Shown here piece by piece: positions 38,555-48,576 of a stretch of 64,000 bases of DNA. Made by a program: the position numbers and the translations under genes. Source of the stretch: Marisalimonas sp016777705. Its GTDB lineage: Bacteria; Pseudomonadota; Alphaproteobacteria; Puniceispirillales; Marisalimonadaceae. A model generated the notes under the pieces. That model saw only the letters and a program-made list of their open reading frames with translations. It searched no databases and was not told the origin of the DNA. The DNA lies in NCBI RefSeq assembly GCF_047717795.1, contig NZ_CP159808.1, positions 372,001 through 436,000 on the forward strand, read 5' to 3'. How positions within the stretch are numbered: the stretch's first letter is position 1; each line of letters begins with the position of its first letter.

Positions 38555-39385
38555 CTAGTTAGTAATTTTTTTTATGTAATCAGTAATTGAATTAACAAAA
38601 CCTTCATTTTCATCTAATTCTGAAGTGTCCTTAATTATATTTTTGCTAAGGTTTGTCCATTCGTTGTCAGGGAAATTATAACTAAGTAATAAACTGCTTT
38701 TAATCGCTTCTTCTTTTAATCCAAGCATTAAAAAGGCTTCACACAATCTATATAAAGTTTCTGGTATAACTGAAGTGGTTTGATAATTTTTAATTATAGC
38801 TTGAAATCTTTTTATGGAACTTGCTGGTGAATTATTTTTTAAATAAAACATACCAATTAACAATTCGTTTTGTGCCAAAGAATTATTTATATAGTTAATT
38901 TTAAATTTTGCATCTTTAGCGTACACGCTATTAGGGAATTTAGTTATTAATATTTTAAAATACTTTAAAGCTTTTTCTGATAACATTGGATCTTTTCCTG
39001 CATCAGGAATTTGAATATAATACGACATTGCCAAGAGATATTGAGCATATTGTGTATGTTCCCCAGTAGGGTTCATTTCAATAAATTCATCTAATTTTCG
39101 TATAGCTTCATTTATTTGATTATCTTGAAATAATGAATAAGCTGTCATTATTTCTGCCCTTGGAGCCAATGATGAGAAGGGGTAATTCAAATAAATTTTA
39201 TCAAATTCTATCGCAGCTTTTTTATAATCATTACTTTTTAAGAAAGATTGCCCTTTGATAAATATTTGTGTATCTTTAGTTTCTTTTAAGATAACAGTTT
39301 TACTATTATTGCTACAGTTAGGTAGTAATAAAATACAAAAAAATACTTGTAAAAGCATTAAGTATTTTTTCTTTAATATAAACAT
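38555..39385 (-). CDS. bamD: Outer-membrane assembly lipoprotein BamD
   Basis: Essential BAM-complex lipoprotein that helps insert outer-membrane barrels. Signal peptide with lipobox LLPNC (C24), followed by five TPR-like repeats: YKKAAIEFDKIYLNYPFSSLAPRAE, AIRKLDEFIEMNPTGEHTQYAQYL and the AKFKINYINNSLAQNELLIGMFYL segment are family-typical. 276 aa. A 67-bp gap separates it from lpxC upstream. Confidence 0.92.
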   Translation of the reverse strand: MFILKKKYLMLLQVFFCILLLPNCSNNSKTVILKETKDTQIFIKGQSFLKSNDYKKAAIEFDKIYLNYPFSSLAPRAEIMTAYSLFQDNQINEAIRKLDEFIEMNPTGEHTQYAQYLLAMSYYIQIPDAGKDPMLSEKALKYFKILITKFPNSVYAKDAKFKINYINNSLAQNELLIGMFYLKNNSPASSIKRFQAIIKNYQTTSVIPETLYRLCEAFLMLGLKEEAIKSSLLLSYNFPDNEWTNLSKNIIKDTSELDENEGFVNSITDYIKKITN

Positions 39386-39452
39386 ATTTTTTCAACTAAT
39401 AAGATGTAATATAAGTATTTCTATAATATGTGAATGGATTTGTATATTAAAA

Positions 39453-40418
39453 TTATGCTACATTAATTTCTTTTTGAGATAAATTATTGAAGTTTAATGC
39501 ATTAATATATTCATCATGAGAATATTTAATTTCTAAGTCCTCAATACTATAATTCTCTTTATTACTTAATATTGCCTTAACAAACATCTGGTTTATTTTA
39601 TGTCCTGGTGCAAAAGTATTAATTGTTCCTATTAAAGGCATTCCAAATAAATAAAAATCTCCAATACAATCGAGTGCCTTATGTTTAACAAATTCTTTTT
39701 CAAATCTTAACCCATCAGAGTTTAAAATTTTGTATTTGTCTACAACAATTGCATTATTAAGACTTCCACCCATAGCGTAACCATTTAGTCTCATTTTTTC
39801 TACATCTTCAAGAAGTGTAAAAGTTCTTGCTTCAGATAACTGTGCCAAAAAATTACTCTGAGAGTGGTTGTATGTAAAATGTGAATTACCTATAATAGTG
39901 TTTGGATAATCTATATTAATATTTAATAATAGTTCATTAGATGGTTCTGCTGAAATATATCTATCATTTAAACAGAATTTGATTCTTTTTAAAATTTTAA
40001 TACATTTCCTATTAACGGATTGAAATTTTACACCTGAATCTATTATTTTTTTTACATATACATATGAACTTCCATCCAACGCTGGTAATTCATCTGAGTT
40101 GATTTTAACTTTAACATTGTCAATTTCTAACCCATGAAATGCAGCCATCAGGTGTTCTATTGTTGATACAGACACACCATGTTTATTAGTAATCTTGGTA
40201 CATAAACAAGTTTCATCTACGTTATCAATGATAGCTTCAATCATGTTGTTTTCATAAAGATCAGTTCTTTCAAAAACTATTCCGGTGTTTGGCTCTGATG
40301 GCTCGATGGACATCGAAACAGCTTTTCCAGTATGTAAACCAACACCTGAAAATATTATATTATTTTTCAAAGTTTTTTGTTTTACAAAATTATTTTTAGA
40401 ATTATTAATAAAATTCAT
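39453..40418 (-). CDS. lpxC: UDP-3-O-acyl-N-acetylglucosamine deacetylase LpxC
   Basis: Committed zinc-dependent step of lipid A synthesis. Zinc ligands are visible in STIEHLMAAFHGLE (His) and EFVKHKALDCIGDFYLFG (His, Asp); the catalytic base His lies in APGHKINQMFVKAI. FSGVGLHTGK is the N-terminal signature. 321 aa, complete. AGGAA lies 7 bp before ATG. In relatives FtsH controls LpxC level by degradation. Confidence 0.97.
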   Translation of the reverse strand: MNFINNSKNNFVKQKTLKNNIIFSGVGLHTGKAVSMSIEPSEPNTGIVFERTDLYENNMIEAIIDNVDETCLCTKITNKHGVSVSTIEHLMAAFHGLEIDNVKVKINSDELPALDGSSYVYVKKIIDSGVKFQSVNRKCIKILKRIKFCLNDRYISAEPSNELLLNINIDYPNTIIGNSHFTYNHSQSNFLAQLSEARTFTLLEDVEKMRLNGYAMGGSLNNAIVVDKYKILNSDGLRFEKEFVKHKALDCIGDFYLFGMPLIGTINTFAPGHKINQMFVKAILSNKENYSIEDLEIKYSHDEYINALNFNNLSQKEINVA

Positions 40419-40439
40419 ATATATTTCCTAAATCATATG

Positions 40440-40472
40440 ATTGCAATATAGCAATAAACTTCACTATTACAA
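40440..40472 (-). promoter_or_regulatory. Candidate lpxC promoter with inverted repeat around the -10
   Basis: On the minus strand TTGTAA (40467-40472) and TATATT (40445-40450) are 16 bp apart within the 87-bp ftsZ-lpxC gap. ATTGC/GCAAT arms (40440-40444 and 40451-40455) flank the -10 symmetrically, so a regulator could act there. Motif match only; the surrounding DNA is very AT-rich. Confidence 0.35.
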
Positions 40473-40505
40473 ATCACATATAATTACGAAATATTTCAAT
40501 CATCT

Positions 40506-42098
40506 TTAATTTGCTTGTCTCCTAAGAAATGCAGGTATTTCTAATACATCTTCATCTATCTCCTGATTTTGTTGATCCATATCAATTAAATCTATTTGAT
40601 GATCCTTAAATTCACTTTGTTTCTCAATACTAAAAAGATCGCTGTCCTTTGATATAGTTTCTCGGATTTGATCTTCATCTACTTGTATTTCATTATTTTC
40701 TAAAATTTCCTTTTTCAAATTAATTTTTGGATGTATTTGTGTTTCACTTATTTTATCGTCTACAAAAAATGTAGATAATCGCTTAAGTAAATTTTTAGGT
40801 CTATCTTGAAGGACATTTTTATCAGAAATTGTTTCTAGAATTGAATTTAAATTTTCTTCTTTATTTTTTAAATTATTATCTTCTGTATTATTTAGTATTT
40901 CATCACTGCTTAATTGACTTGGTTCATATTGATTTTGAATTTCTATGGCGTTTATTTCGTTTTCAATATCTATTTGATCTGTTTTTTCACTTTCAGTTTC
41001 AATTTGTGAATGTATTTTATCACCTTCAATGTTAATTTCATCAGATGTGTTTATAAGTGAAACATCATTTAAATGAGAAGGTTTGCTATTATCTTTATGC
41101 TTATCTATTTCGTTTTTTCTTTCTTGGAATGTATCACTCATTCCTGTAGCAACTATGGATATTTTTATTATTCCTTCAAGGGCTTCATCTACAGATGACC
41201 CAAATATGATATTCGCATTGTCATCAACTTCATTTCTAATTTTACTTGCAGCTTCGTCTACTTCAAATAAAGCCATATCAGGCCCACCTTTAATGTTTAA
41301 TAGTATTGAACGAGCACCCTTGATATTACTATCATCAAGTAAAGGGTTATTTAACGCTGCTTGTGCGGCGTTTATTGCTCGTTCTTCGCCAGAACTTTCT
41401 CCTGTTCCCATCATAGCTTTGCCCATGTCTCCCATAATTGATTTAATGTCAGCGAAATCAAGATTAATCATTCCTGGGTTTGTAATTAAATCAGTGATAC
41501 CACACACCCCTTGATAAAGAACGTCATCTGCCATTTTAAAAGCTTCAGCAAATGTTGTTTTTTCATTTGCAATTTTAAATAAATTTTGATTTGGAATAAC
41601 AATTAAGGTGTCAACACATTGTTTTAAAAGTGATAATCCACTTTCTGCAACATCCATCCTTTTCTTCCCTTCAAAATCAAATGGCTTTGTTACAACTGCT
41701 ACAGTCAATATTCCACGATCTTTTGCTGCTTTAGCAATTACAGGTGCTGCACCAGAACCTGTACCGCCACCCATTCCAGTTGTAATAAATAACATATTTA
41801 CATCAGCTAATTCGGACAAAATTTCTTCAATTGACTCTTCAGCTGATTTTCTACCTATTTCAGAGTCAGATCCGGCTCCAAGTCCTAAAGTTAAATTTTT
41901 ACCTAACTGTATTTGTCTTTTAGTAAGGCTTCTAGATAAAGCTTGTCCGTCTGTGTTTGCAACAATAAATTCTATATTTTCTACATTTGCATTGATCATT
42001 GTGTTAACTGCGTTTCCACCAGCTCCTCCAATGCCAATAACGGATATTTTTGGCTCAGTATCATTTATATTTTCTGGAATTGTTATATTAAGTGACAT
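40506..42098 (-). CDS. ftsZ: Cell division tubulin FtsZ
   Basis: GTPase that forms the division ring. The GTP-binding GIGGAGGNAVNTMI (~residues 21-34), tubulin signature GGGTGSGAAP (~110-119) and T7 loop NLDFADIKS are intact. After the ~320-residue core comes an unusually long acidic, Asn/Glu/Ile-rich linker (~330-515), then the conserved C-terminal tail EIPAFLRRQAN (520-530) that binds FtsA and ZipA-type partners. 530 aa. Strong AAGGAG ribosome-binding site. Confidence 0.98.
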   Translation of the reverse strand: MSLNITIPENINDTEPKISVIGIGGAGGNAVNTMINANVENIEFIVANTDGQALSRSLTKRQIQLGKNLTLGLGAGSDSEIGRKSAEESIEEILSELADVNMLFITTGMGGGTGSGAAPVIAKAAKDRGILTVAVVTKPFDFEGKKRMDVAESGLSLLKQCVDTLIVIPNQNLFKIANEKTTFAEAFKMADDVLYQGVCGITDLITNPGMINLDFADIKSIMGDMGKAMMGTGESSGEERAINAAQAALNNPLLDDSNIKGARSILLNIKGGPDMALFEVDEAASKIRNEVDDNANIIFGSSVDEALEGIIKISIVATGMSDTFQERKNEIDKHKDNSKPSHLNDVSLINTSDEINIEGDKIHSQIETESEKTDQIDIENEINAIEIQNQYEPSQLSSDEILNNTEDNNLKNKEENLNSILETISDKNVLQDRPKNLLKRLSTFFVDDKISETQIHPKINLKKEILENNEIQVDEDQIRETISKDSDLFSIEKQSEFKDHQIDLIDMDQQNQEIDEDVLEIPAFLRRQAN

Positions 42099-42137
42099 TG
42101 TATTCTCCTTAGTTGTTGAATTAAGATTATTTTTAGC

Positions 42138-43394
42138 TCACAAATTTTCATCAAACCAATGACCTATTTTCCCGAAATAATTAAAAAAGCCTTTATTCAT
42201 TTCATTTAATTTTGGAATTTTATCTTTTTCTAAACTTTTAATCAGCAACCCTGCCAAACAAGCAAAGGTTGGTGATTGTATAATTTCTGGCACGTCAATT
42301 AGGCCAATAGGTCTTCCTATTCTGACGTTAGTTGTAAAATATATTGAAGCAAGTTCTCTTATGTTATTCAAATTTGCGCCACCTCCACATAAAATAATTT
42401 TATTGATTTGGTTGGGTTTAATTTTTAAATAATTTAATCTATTTTTAACAAGCTCAAAAATCTCTTCTGTACGTGGCTTGATTATCGCAGTTAGCATTGC
42501 TTTGGGTAATTGTTGATTATGAATGTTCCCATCATCAGCTATAATTGGTACTTCAATATTAGTGAATTCGTCAGTTTCATTTGATATAGCAGAGCCATAA
42601 AGAATTTTTATTTTTTCTGCATCTTCTGATTTCGCACCTAACCCACGAACTATGTCACTAGTTATGTGTACTCCTCCAACAGGAATAGAGTCAGAGAAAA
42701 TTATTTCATCATTAATAAAAACACCAATACTTGTTATATCTTCTCCTAGATCAATAATTATAGCCCCATTTTTACGTTCATCCTTAACCATTATAGAGGC
42801 ACCAGATGCTTGTGGACTAATTATAAATTTTTCTACCGAGAGGTGGCATAACTCTACAGCTGAAACTATATTTTTCATAATTGCTTTATCTCCGTAAGTA
42901 TAAGAAATATCTGCAATTAAATTATCAGAATTCATTCCAATAGGGTTTTCAACATAAATATTATTGTCTATGAAAAATCTGATAGGAGTTGATGATAATA
43001 GTTTATAATTACTTATTTGTTCTGAATTATTAATTTTTAAAATTTTAGCTAAATCATTTTTAATTATTTTTCCATTGTTAATTTTCAATTTATTACGGAT
43101 AACTTTTGTTATTGGCCTTCCACCAGCAAGACTACAAACAACATTTTTAATTGGAAACCCTGCCATATTTTCAGCATCCTCAACAGCTCTAGCAATAGAG
43201 TTTGCAACTTGATTCATGTTAACAACTAAGCCATTACTAATACCTGCAGATGCATGTTGTCCAAAGCCTAAAACCTTTATTTGAATATCATTAGAGTTCA
43301 CCGATGTTCCAATAAGACATGAAATTTTATTATTACCAATGTCAATCACTGTATGGATGTTTTTAGATTTTTTTATTGGGCTTAAAACCGTCAT
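42138..43394 (-). CDS. ftsA: Cell division protein FtsA
   Basis: Actin-like membrane anchor for FtsZ. Phosphate-1 motif VIDIGNNKISCLIG near the N-terminus, IIDLGEDITSIGVF (phosphate-2), ADSIPVGGVHITSDI-like SIPVGGVHITSDIVRGLG, and the adenosine motif ILCGGGANLNNI are visible. The C-terminal amphipathic helix (NYFGKIGHWFDENL) can serve as membrane tether. 418 aa. Overlaps ftsQ by 4 bp. Confidence 0.95.
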   Translation of the reverse strand: MTVLSPIKKSKNIHTVIDIGNNKISCLIGTSVNSNDIQIKVLGFGQHASAGISNGLVVNMNQVANSIARAVEDAENMAGFPIKNVVCSLAGGRPITKVIRNKLKINNGKIIKNDLAKILKINNSEQISNYKLLSSTPIRFFIDNNIYVENPIGMNSDNLIADISYTYGDKAIMKNIVSAVELCHLSVEKFIISPQASGASIMVKDERKNGAIIIDLGEDITSIGVFINDEIIFSDSIPVGGVHITSDIVRGLGAKSEDAEKIKILYGSAISNETDEFTNIEVPIIADDGNIHNQQLPKAMLTAIIKPRTEEIFELVKNRLNYLKIKPNQINKIILCGGGANLNNIRELASIYFTTNVRIGRPIGLIDVPEIIQSPTFACLAGLLIKSLEKDKIPKLNEMNKGFFNYFGKIGHWFDENL

Positions 43395-44218
43395 AAGTTT
43401 TTCCTATGGTTAATTAAATCCTTGTCGACGCTAATTTTTCCTAGAATTTTATTTGGATTTCTTAAATCTAATTCTGTAAGACCCAAATTTAAAACATCAT
43501 AGTTTTTTTGAAGTTTTATGATTTCATTCCATGCTTTTAAAACCCCTTTGCTAGGTAGAAGAACTATAATTCCTTGTTTAAAATGTAGGTTCCACCTCCT
43601 ATTATTTACATAATCCAAGGACCAAATATTTTTTGCTAAAACTTTATTTGTTTCAAGTATTTCAAGGATAGAGTTTGCATTCTTATTGGCATGGTTCCCA
43701 TGAATTATTGGTAGATCAATTTTAAATTTATTTATATTTGCAGTAGATATTGTTTCACCATTTTTTGTTATAAGTTTATTACTCATTTCATATTGCCATA
43801 TACCAATTACTTCCTTTTCTTTGATGTTTATTTTAATTGTGTTTGGTAGAACACGTTCAATATACAGTTCTTCAACCCAGTCGTTGTTTTTAAGGTTGTT
43901 GTATATATTTAATAAATTAACATTAAAGATATTGGATTTTTTTTCATTATTGACAATTTTAATAATAGTCTCTTTGGTTATATTTTTTATCCCCAAAATT
44001 TGAATATTATTAATTGTAAAGCCATTCTTTATTAAAAAATTATTTAATAATTTTGAGTATTTTTCGAAGTCAATATTGTTTAAAAAAGTTGTTAATAATA
44101 AAGATATAATAAATATAGTTAAAAAATACATTCTATAGCTTGACCCTGTATTTTTATTTGTAACTCTGTCAATATTTAGCTTGTTGACATTATTCCCTTT
44201 TATAATTGAATTTAGCAT
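43391..44218 (-). CDS. ftsQ: Cell division protein FtsQ
   Basis: Bitopic divisome protein that recruits FtsB/FtsL. One membrane helix at ~residues 29-46, then a POTRA domain (FTINNIQILGIKNITKETIIKI, ~68-135, with VLPNTIKINIKEKEVIGIW) and an FtsQ beta domain (GLTELDLRNPNKI near the end). 275 aa. Assignment is by domain order and position between ddl and ftsA, since FtsQ sequences diverge strongly. Confidence 0.9.
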   Translation of the reverse strand: MLNSIIKGNNVNKLNIDRVTNKNTGSSYRMYFLTIFIISLLLTTFLNNIDFEKYSKLLNNFLIKNGFTINNIQILGIKNITKETIIKIVNNEKKSNIFNVNLLNIYNNLKNNDWVEELYIERVLPNTIKINIKEKEVIGIWQYEMSNKLITKNGETISTANINKFKIDLPIIHGNHANKNANSILEILETNKVLAKNIWSLDYVNNRRWNLHFKQGIIVLLPSKGVLKAWNEIIKLQKNYDVLNLGLTELDLRNPNKILGKISVDKDLINHRKNL

Positions 44219-45144
44219 TCGTAAGTTGCCTCCTCAATTAATGTTTTGACCATTTGTTTCATAGTAATTTGACAAAACATTGCTTGTTCAGGAGCTAGTG
44301 AAGTTTCAGTCATACCTGGTTGCGTATTTAGTTCTAACATGAATAATTTGTTATGATTGCTATCATACCTAAAATCTGTTCTTGAAATCCCTTTGCAGCC
44401 AATAATTTGATGAGCTCTTAAAGCCCACGACATTGCCTTATCAAATATAGTCTTAGGTATTAATGCAGGAATTATATGAGAAGAACCATTTTGATCATAT
44501 TTTGCTTTATAATTGTAGAAATCTTGTTTTTTATTTGAAGTTATCTCGGTGACACAAAGAGGCCTTTCTTTTAAAACAGTTACAGTTAGTTCTCTTGTTC
44601 CAACTAACACCTCTGCCATCAATTCATTATAATTTCGATTTTTTTTAAGAGGTTCCATTTTACTATTGTTTATAATGGTCACATCAACCGAACTTCCACC
44701 ATTTATAGGCTTTATGACACATGGACCTTCATAATCTCTTATGTGATAAAATTTATCTTTAGTAATTTTTAATGTTTTAGGAAAGATGATAGGGTCTTCA
44801 GAATTTTCAGTTGCGTTTGTAATTAACCGCTTAAAATGCATTTTGTTCATTGCAATCGCTGATGCAGTAACACCTGAATGAGTATATGGTATTTTAATTA
44901 AATTTAAAAAACCCTGAACTGTTCCATCTTCTCCGAACTTTCCATGTAAGGCATTAAAACAAACATCTACATTTAATGAAGTTAATTTATTTATTCCATT
45001 TAAACCAATATCAACCTCAGTTACTCTTAAATCATTTTCTTTAATTGCCTCAGCACATGCTTTGGCTGATCTTAAAGAAACGTCCCGTTCTGAACCAAAA
45101 CCGCCTTTTAATAACATAACATGTGTATTTTTAGTTATTTTCAT
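44212..45144 (-). CDS. ddl: D-alanine-D-alanine ligase Ddl
   Basis: Makes the D-Ala-D-Ala dipeptide for MurF. N-terminal VMLLKGGFGSERDVSLRSA, the serine in THSGVTASAIAMNK, the ATP-grasp lid and PCVIKPINGGSSVDV, and the metal/substrate end MLELNTQPGMTETSLAPEQA are present. 310 aa. It overlaps murB by 4 bp and ftsQ by 7 bp. Confidence 0.97.
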   Translation of the reverse strand: MKITKNTHVMLLKGGFGSERDVSLRSAKACAEAIKENDLRVTEVDIGLNGINKLTSLNVDVCFNALHGKFGEDGTVQGFLNLIKIPYTHSGVTASAIAMNKMHFKRLITNATENSEDPIIFPKTLKITKDKFYHIRDYEGPCVIKPINGGSSVDVTIINNSKMEPLKKNRNYNELMAEVLVGTRELTVTVLKERPLCVTEITSNKKQDFYNYKAKYDQNGSSHIIPALIPKTIFDKAMSWALRAHQIIGCKGISRTDFRYDSNHNKLFMLELNTQPGMTETSLAPEQAMFCQITMKQMVKTLIEEATYEC

Positions 45145-46034
45145 TTGGTACCAATTCTTTTAATTTCCCAATTCAACTCTATCCCGCAAACTTTTTTAAC
45201 TTTATATTTTACATGCTCACCTAAATCCTCGATATCTTTAGCAGTTGATTTTTTTGAGTTAATTATGAAATTACAATGCTTTTCAGAAATCATAGCACCA
45301 CCAATTTTGAAACCTCTGCATCCAGCTCTGTCTATTAACTTCCATGCTTTGTTTCCAATGGGATTTTTGAAAGTACTGCCACCAGTTTTTACACCAGTTG
45401 GCTGTGCTTCTTTTCTTAAAGCTATAATTTTTTTCATTTTGTTTTCTATATTGATTTTTTCATCTTTAAAGCTCTTTAATCTTGCCGAACAAAAAATCCA
45501 CTCTTCACTTATTTCAAGGCCTCTATATTTCATCCCTAACTCTTTATTGGTAAAAGTTTTAAATTGACCTAAATGATTTATTGCCTTCACATCTATTAAG
45601 ACATCTTTAAATTCAGAGCCAAATGCTCCTGAATTCATCTTTACACCACCTCCTATTGTTCCAGGAATGCCTAACAAGAACTCAAGGCCGCCTCTAAGAT
45701 TATTTCTTGCGAAACGAGCTACCTCTGCGTCTGTTGCTCCAGCTTCAGCGGTGATTATATGATTTTTATCAATATTAATTTTATTTAATTTTTTGGTTAG
45801 TAGAACAATTCCTTTAAAACCTTTGTCTCTAATTAAAAGATTTGATCCTGCACCTATAATTAATATATCTAATTCATTAGGCTTGTTTTTTAAAAAATCA
45901 CTTAAGGATATCAAATCTTCTACTATGAACAATATTTCTGCCTTGCCTCCAACCCCAAACCAAGTAAATTGTGCTAATTCATAGTCAAATTGAATTTTGT
46001 TAAGAAATCTATTTTTAAATGTGTCAAGATCCAT
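45141..46034 (-). CDS. murB: UDP-N-acetylenolpyruvoylglucosamine reductase MurB
   Basis: FAD/NADPH reductase producing UDP-MurNAc. FAD-binding segments FTWFGVGGKAEILF, LIIGAGSNLLIRDKGFKG and GIPGTIGGGVKMNSGAFG; the substrate Tyr lies in MKYRGLE; the catalytic Ser in TGGSTFKNP indicates the type-I-like/short-loop alphaproteobacterial form. 297 aa, complete. Confidence 0.96.
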   Translation of the reverse strand: MDLDTFKNRFLNKIQFDYELAQFTWFGVGGKAEILFIVEDLISLSDFLKNKPNELDILIIGAGSNLLIRDKGFKGIVLLTKKLNKINIDKNHIITAEAGATDAEVARFARNNLRGGLEFLLGIPGTIGGGVKMNSGAFGSEFKDVLIDVKAINHLGQFKTFTNKELGMKYRGLEISEEWIFCSARLKSFKDEKINIENKMKKIIALRKEAQPTGVKTGGSTFKNPIGNKAWKLIDRAGCRGFKIGGAMISEKHCNFIINSKKSTAKDIEDLGEHVKYKVKKVCGIELNWEIKRIGTK

Positions 46035-47430
46035 TATGAAGCTCTTTTTCTAAAGTATTAGCAATTTTAGTTATTGAGCCCGCTCCTAGACATATAATAA
46101 TATCGTGTGGACTTATGATTTTTAGCGTTTCTTTTATCAAAGCTTTTTTACTTTCTATATATAACACATTTTTATGCCCGTATTTTAAAAGCCCATTTTT
46201 TAAATCATTACTTTCAAACCCCTTTAAAGGTTCCTCACCCGCAGGGTATACATCTAAAAGAAACACGTAATCTGCATCATTAAAGCAACTACAAAAATCA
46301 TTAAAAAGATCTTTTATTCTGCTATAACGGTGTGGTTGAAAAACACTTATAATTTTGCTTTTAGGAGTAAGTAATCTAGCGGCAGCCAGTGCAGCATTTA
46401 TCTCAACTGGATGATGGCCATAATCATCTATAATAGTGGTATTTTTGAAATTTCCTACATTTTGAAAGCGTCTTTGCACGCCTGTAAATGTTTTTAGGGT
46501 GTTTTTAATTTTCTCAATAGGAATTTTCAACTCGATCCCAGTTGCAATAGTAGCTAAAGCATTTTGAATATTATGAATGCCTATCATAGAAAACTCTATT
46601 TCATAGGAGCTAATTTCAAGTTTTCTTCGATTTGATATACTTAAAGTAAAATTCATCTTATTATTATTATAAATAATATTAGTGGCTCTTACGTCTGCGT
46701 TAGCAGACAAACCATAAGTAATTACTTTCTTATCTTCTAGTTTTGAGATTAATTTTTGTACTCGAGGGTGATCAGTACATAAACAGATGAATCCATAAAA
46801 GGGTATTGAAGATAAAAAGTTAAAAAAGGCCAGCTCCAGATTTTTTTCATTTTTATGAAAATCAAGATGCTCTAAATCTATATTCGTTATGACTGCTGCC
46901 GTAGGGTTTAGTTTTGTGAAGCTTCCATCGCTTTCATCAGCCTCTACAACCATCCAATCACCCTTCCCCATTCTTGCGTTTGAATCTAAAGATGAAATTA
47001 TTCCTCCATTTATAATTGTAGGATCCATTCCATTTTCTTCAATCATCTTAGCTATCAATGAAGTAGTAGTAGTTTTTCCGTGTGTTCCGGCTATTGCTAT
47101 TGATTGCTTTAAACGCATCAACTCGCCTAACATTTCAGCTCGATGAACAATTGGAAGAAAAATTTTCTTTGCTTCTTCAAGCTCAATATTGTTTTTAGAT
47201 ATAGCTGTTGAAACAACAATTATTTTAGCATTTAATATATTTGATTTTCTCTGACCAATAAAAACTTCAATCCCAAGTTTTTCTAATCTCTTAGTATTAT
47301 TACTTGCTTTTATATCACTTCCTTGGACTAAATATCCTGATTGGACTAGAACCTCAGCTATTCCACTCATACCTATTCCTCCAATTCCAATGAAGTGAAT
47401 AACACCTAAATTTTCTGGACGTTTTAGCAT
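46024..47430 (-). CDS. murC: UDP-N-acetylmuramate-L-alanine ligase MurC
   Basis: Adds L-Ala to UDP-MurNAc. N-terminal HFIGIGGIGMSGIAEVL, P-loop AIAGTHGKTTTTSLIA (~residues 110-125), VVEADESDGSF, NIDLEHLDFH, and the C-terminal DDYGHHPVEINAAL and FQPHRYSRIKDL motifs. 468 aa, typical. The start overlaps murG by 7 bp and the end overlaps murB by 11 bp. Confidence 0.98.
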   Translation of the reverse strand: MLKRPENLGVIHFIGIGGIGMSGIAEVLVQSGYLVQGSDIKASNNTKRLEKLGIEVFIGQRKSNILNAKIIVVSTAISKNNIELEEAKKIFLPIVHRAEMLGELMRLKQSIAIAGTHGKTTTTSLIAKMIEENGMDPTIINGGIISSLDSNARMGKGDWMVVEADESDGSFTKLNPTAAVITNIDLEHLDFHKNEKNLELAFFNFLSSIPFYGFICLCTDHPRVQKLISKLEDKKVITYGLSANADVRATNIIYNNNKMNFTLSISNRRKLEISSYEIEFSMIGIHNIQNALATIATGIELKIPIEKIKNTLKTFTGVQRRFQNVGNFKNTTIIDDYGHHPVEINAALAAARLLTPKSKIISVFQPHRYSRIKDLFNDFCSCFNDADYVFLLDVYPAGEEPLKGFESNDLKNGLLKYGHKNVLYIESKKALIKETLKIISPHDIIICLGAGSITKIANTLEKELHNGS

Positions 47431-48575
47431 GGTTTTGAAATCTTCTTATGGTTAGTTTTAATAAGGTCAATTAAGACATCAGAAAAAAATTCTGTAGCGG
47501 ATTTATTTTTACGTTTTACTTCAAGATCCTTAGATAATTTTTTTATCTGATTACTTGCAATAACAAGCTTTTTTGGATTCTTGATAAGGTTTTCTAATAA
47601 TTTTTTTAAAGTTTTAACTACTTCGTTATTTTGATCTAACACCCAACCGCCACCTATGTTTGTAATTAATTTAGTATTTTCTAATTGGTGGTTATCAAAA
47701 GAAGTTGGCAAAGGAATAAATATTACAGGTCTACGTGAAGTTAAAATCTCAGCGACACTAGATCCTCCTGAGCGGGTAATTATAAGATGTGCTTTTTTAA
47801 ATTTTTCAAAAATATTATCAAAAAAACTTTCTATAAAAAACTCTATCTGGTGGTTGTTATATATACGTTTGACTTTACTAATGTCATTTTTACCAACTTG
47901 TTGTGTTATATATATATTTTCTCTTAATTCTCTTGGAAGAGAACATATAATTGCTGTTACTTGCTCTGAGAAGAAATTAGCGCCAAGACTTCCTCCAACG
48001 ATTAAGATTTCAAACTTTTGCGTTTTATTTGGAGCAGAATAACTTAATTGTCTAAGACAATGTTCTTTCCTAGTTGGGTTTCCGGTATAAATCAGATTAT
48101 GATTATTTTCAGTATTTTTGGTTTCAAAAAAAGATAAGGCTAAAAGGTTTGATATCTTACCTAGTAATTTGTTAGCTCTACCAATAATTGCATTTTGTTC
48201 ATGTATTATGGAAGGAATTTTAAGCAATTTAGCGGCTATAACTGGAGCTACTGATGGATACCCACCAAACCCAACAATTACTTGTGGTTTATTTAATAAA
48301 ATTAAAAAAATTGTTTTTAAAAGAGAAATTAATAATTGATATATTGATCTTAATTTAACTATAAATAATTCATTACTTGGGCTAGAAACTTTATGGACAA
48401 ATATTTTATGATTTATATTTTTATTACTAAAAAAATTATTAAAATAATTTTCTCCCCTTTGATCAGTTATAACTATAAAGTCGTTCATCTTAATCTCATT
48501 TATAATTGATAAAGCTGGGAAAATATGTCCTCCTGTACCACCTGCAGCTATTAATATTTTACTATTTTGTTTCAT
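47424..48575 (-). CDS. murG: Lipid II synthase glycosyltransferase MurG
   Basis: Transfers GlcNAc to lipid I at the inner face of the membrane. The glycine-rich AAGGTGGHIFPAL near the N-terminus, VGFGGYPSVAPVIAA, HEQNAIIGRAN, VGGSLGANFF and the donor-binding ITRSGGSSVAEIL are conserved. 383 aa. One bp separates it from ftsW. Confidence 0.97.
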   Translation of the reverse strand: MKQNSKILIAAGGTGGHIFPALSIINEIKMNDFIVITDQRGENYFNNFFSNKNINHKIFVHKVSSPSNELFIVKLRSIYQLLISLLKTIFLILLNKPQVIVGFGGYPSVAPVIAAKLLKIPSIIHEQNAIIGRANKLLGKISNLLALSFFETKNTENNHNLIYTGNPTRKEHCLRQLSYSAPNKTQKFEILIVGGSLGANFFSEQVTAIICSLPRELRENIYITQQVGKNDISKVKRIYNNHQIEFFIESFFDNIFEKFKKAHLIITRSGGSSVAEILTSRRPVIFIPLPTSFDNHQLENTKLITNIGGGWVLDQNNEVVKTLKKLLENLIKNPKKLVIASNQIKKLSKDLEVKRKNKSATEFFSDVLIDLIKTNHKKISKPC

Positions 48576-48576
48576 C

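Noticed and set aside
41083..42162. Long plus-strand frames (143 and 184 aa) opposite ftsZ
   Set aside because: Composition is the mirror of the Gly/Ala-rich FtsZ core; no ribosome-binding site, and they sit fully within a certain gene.
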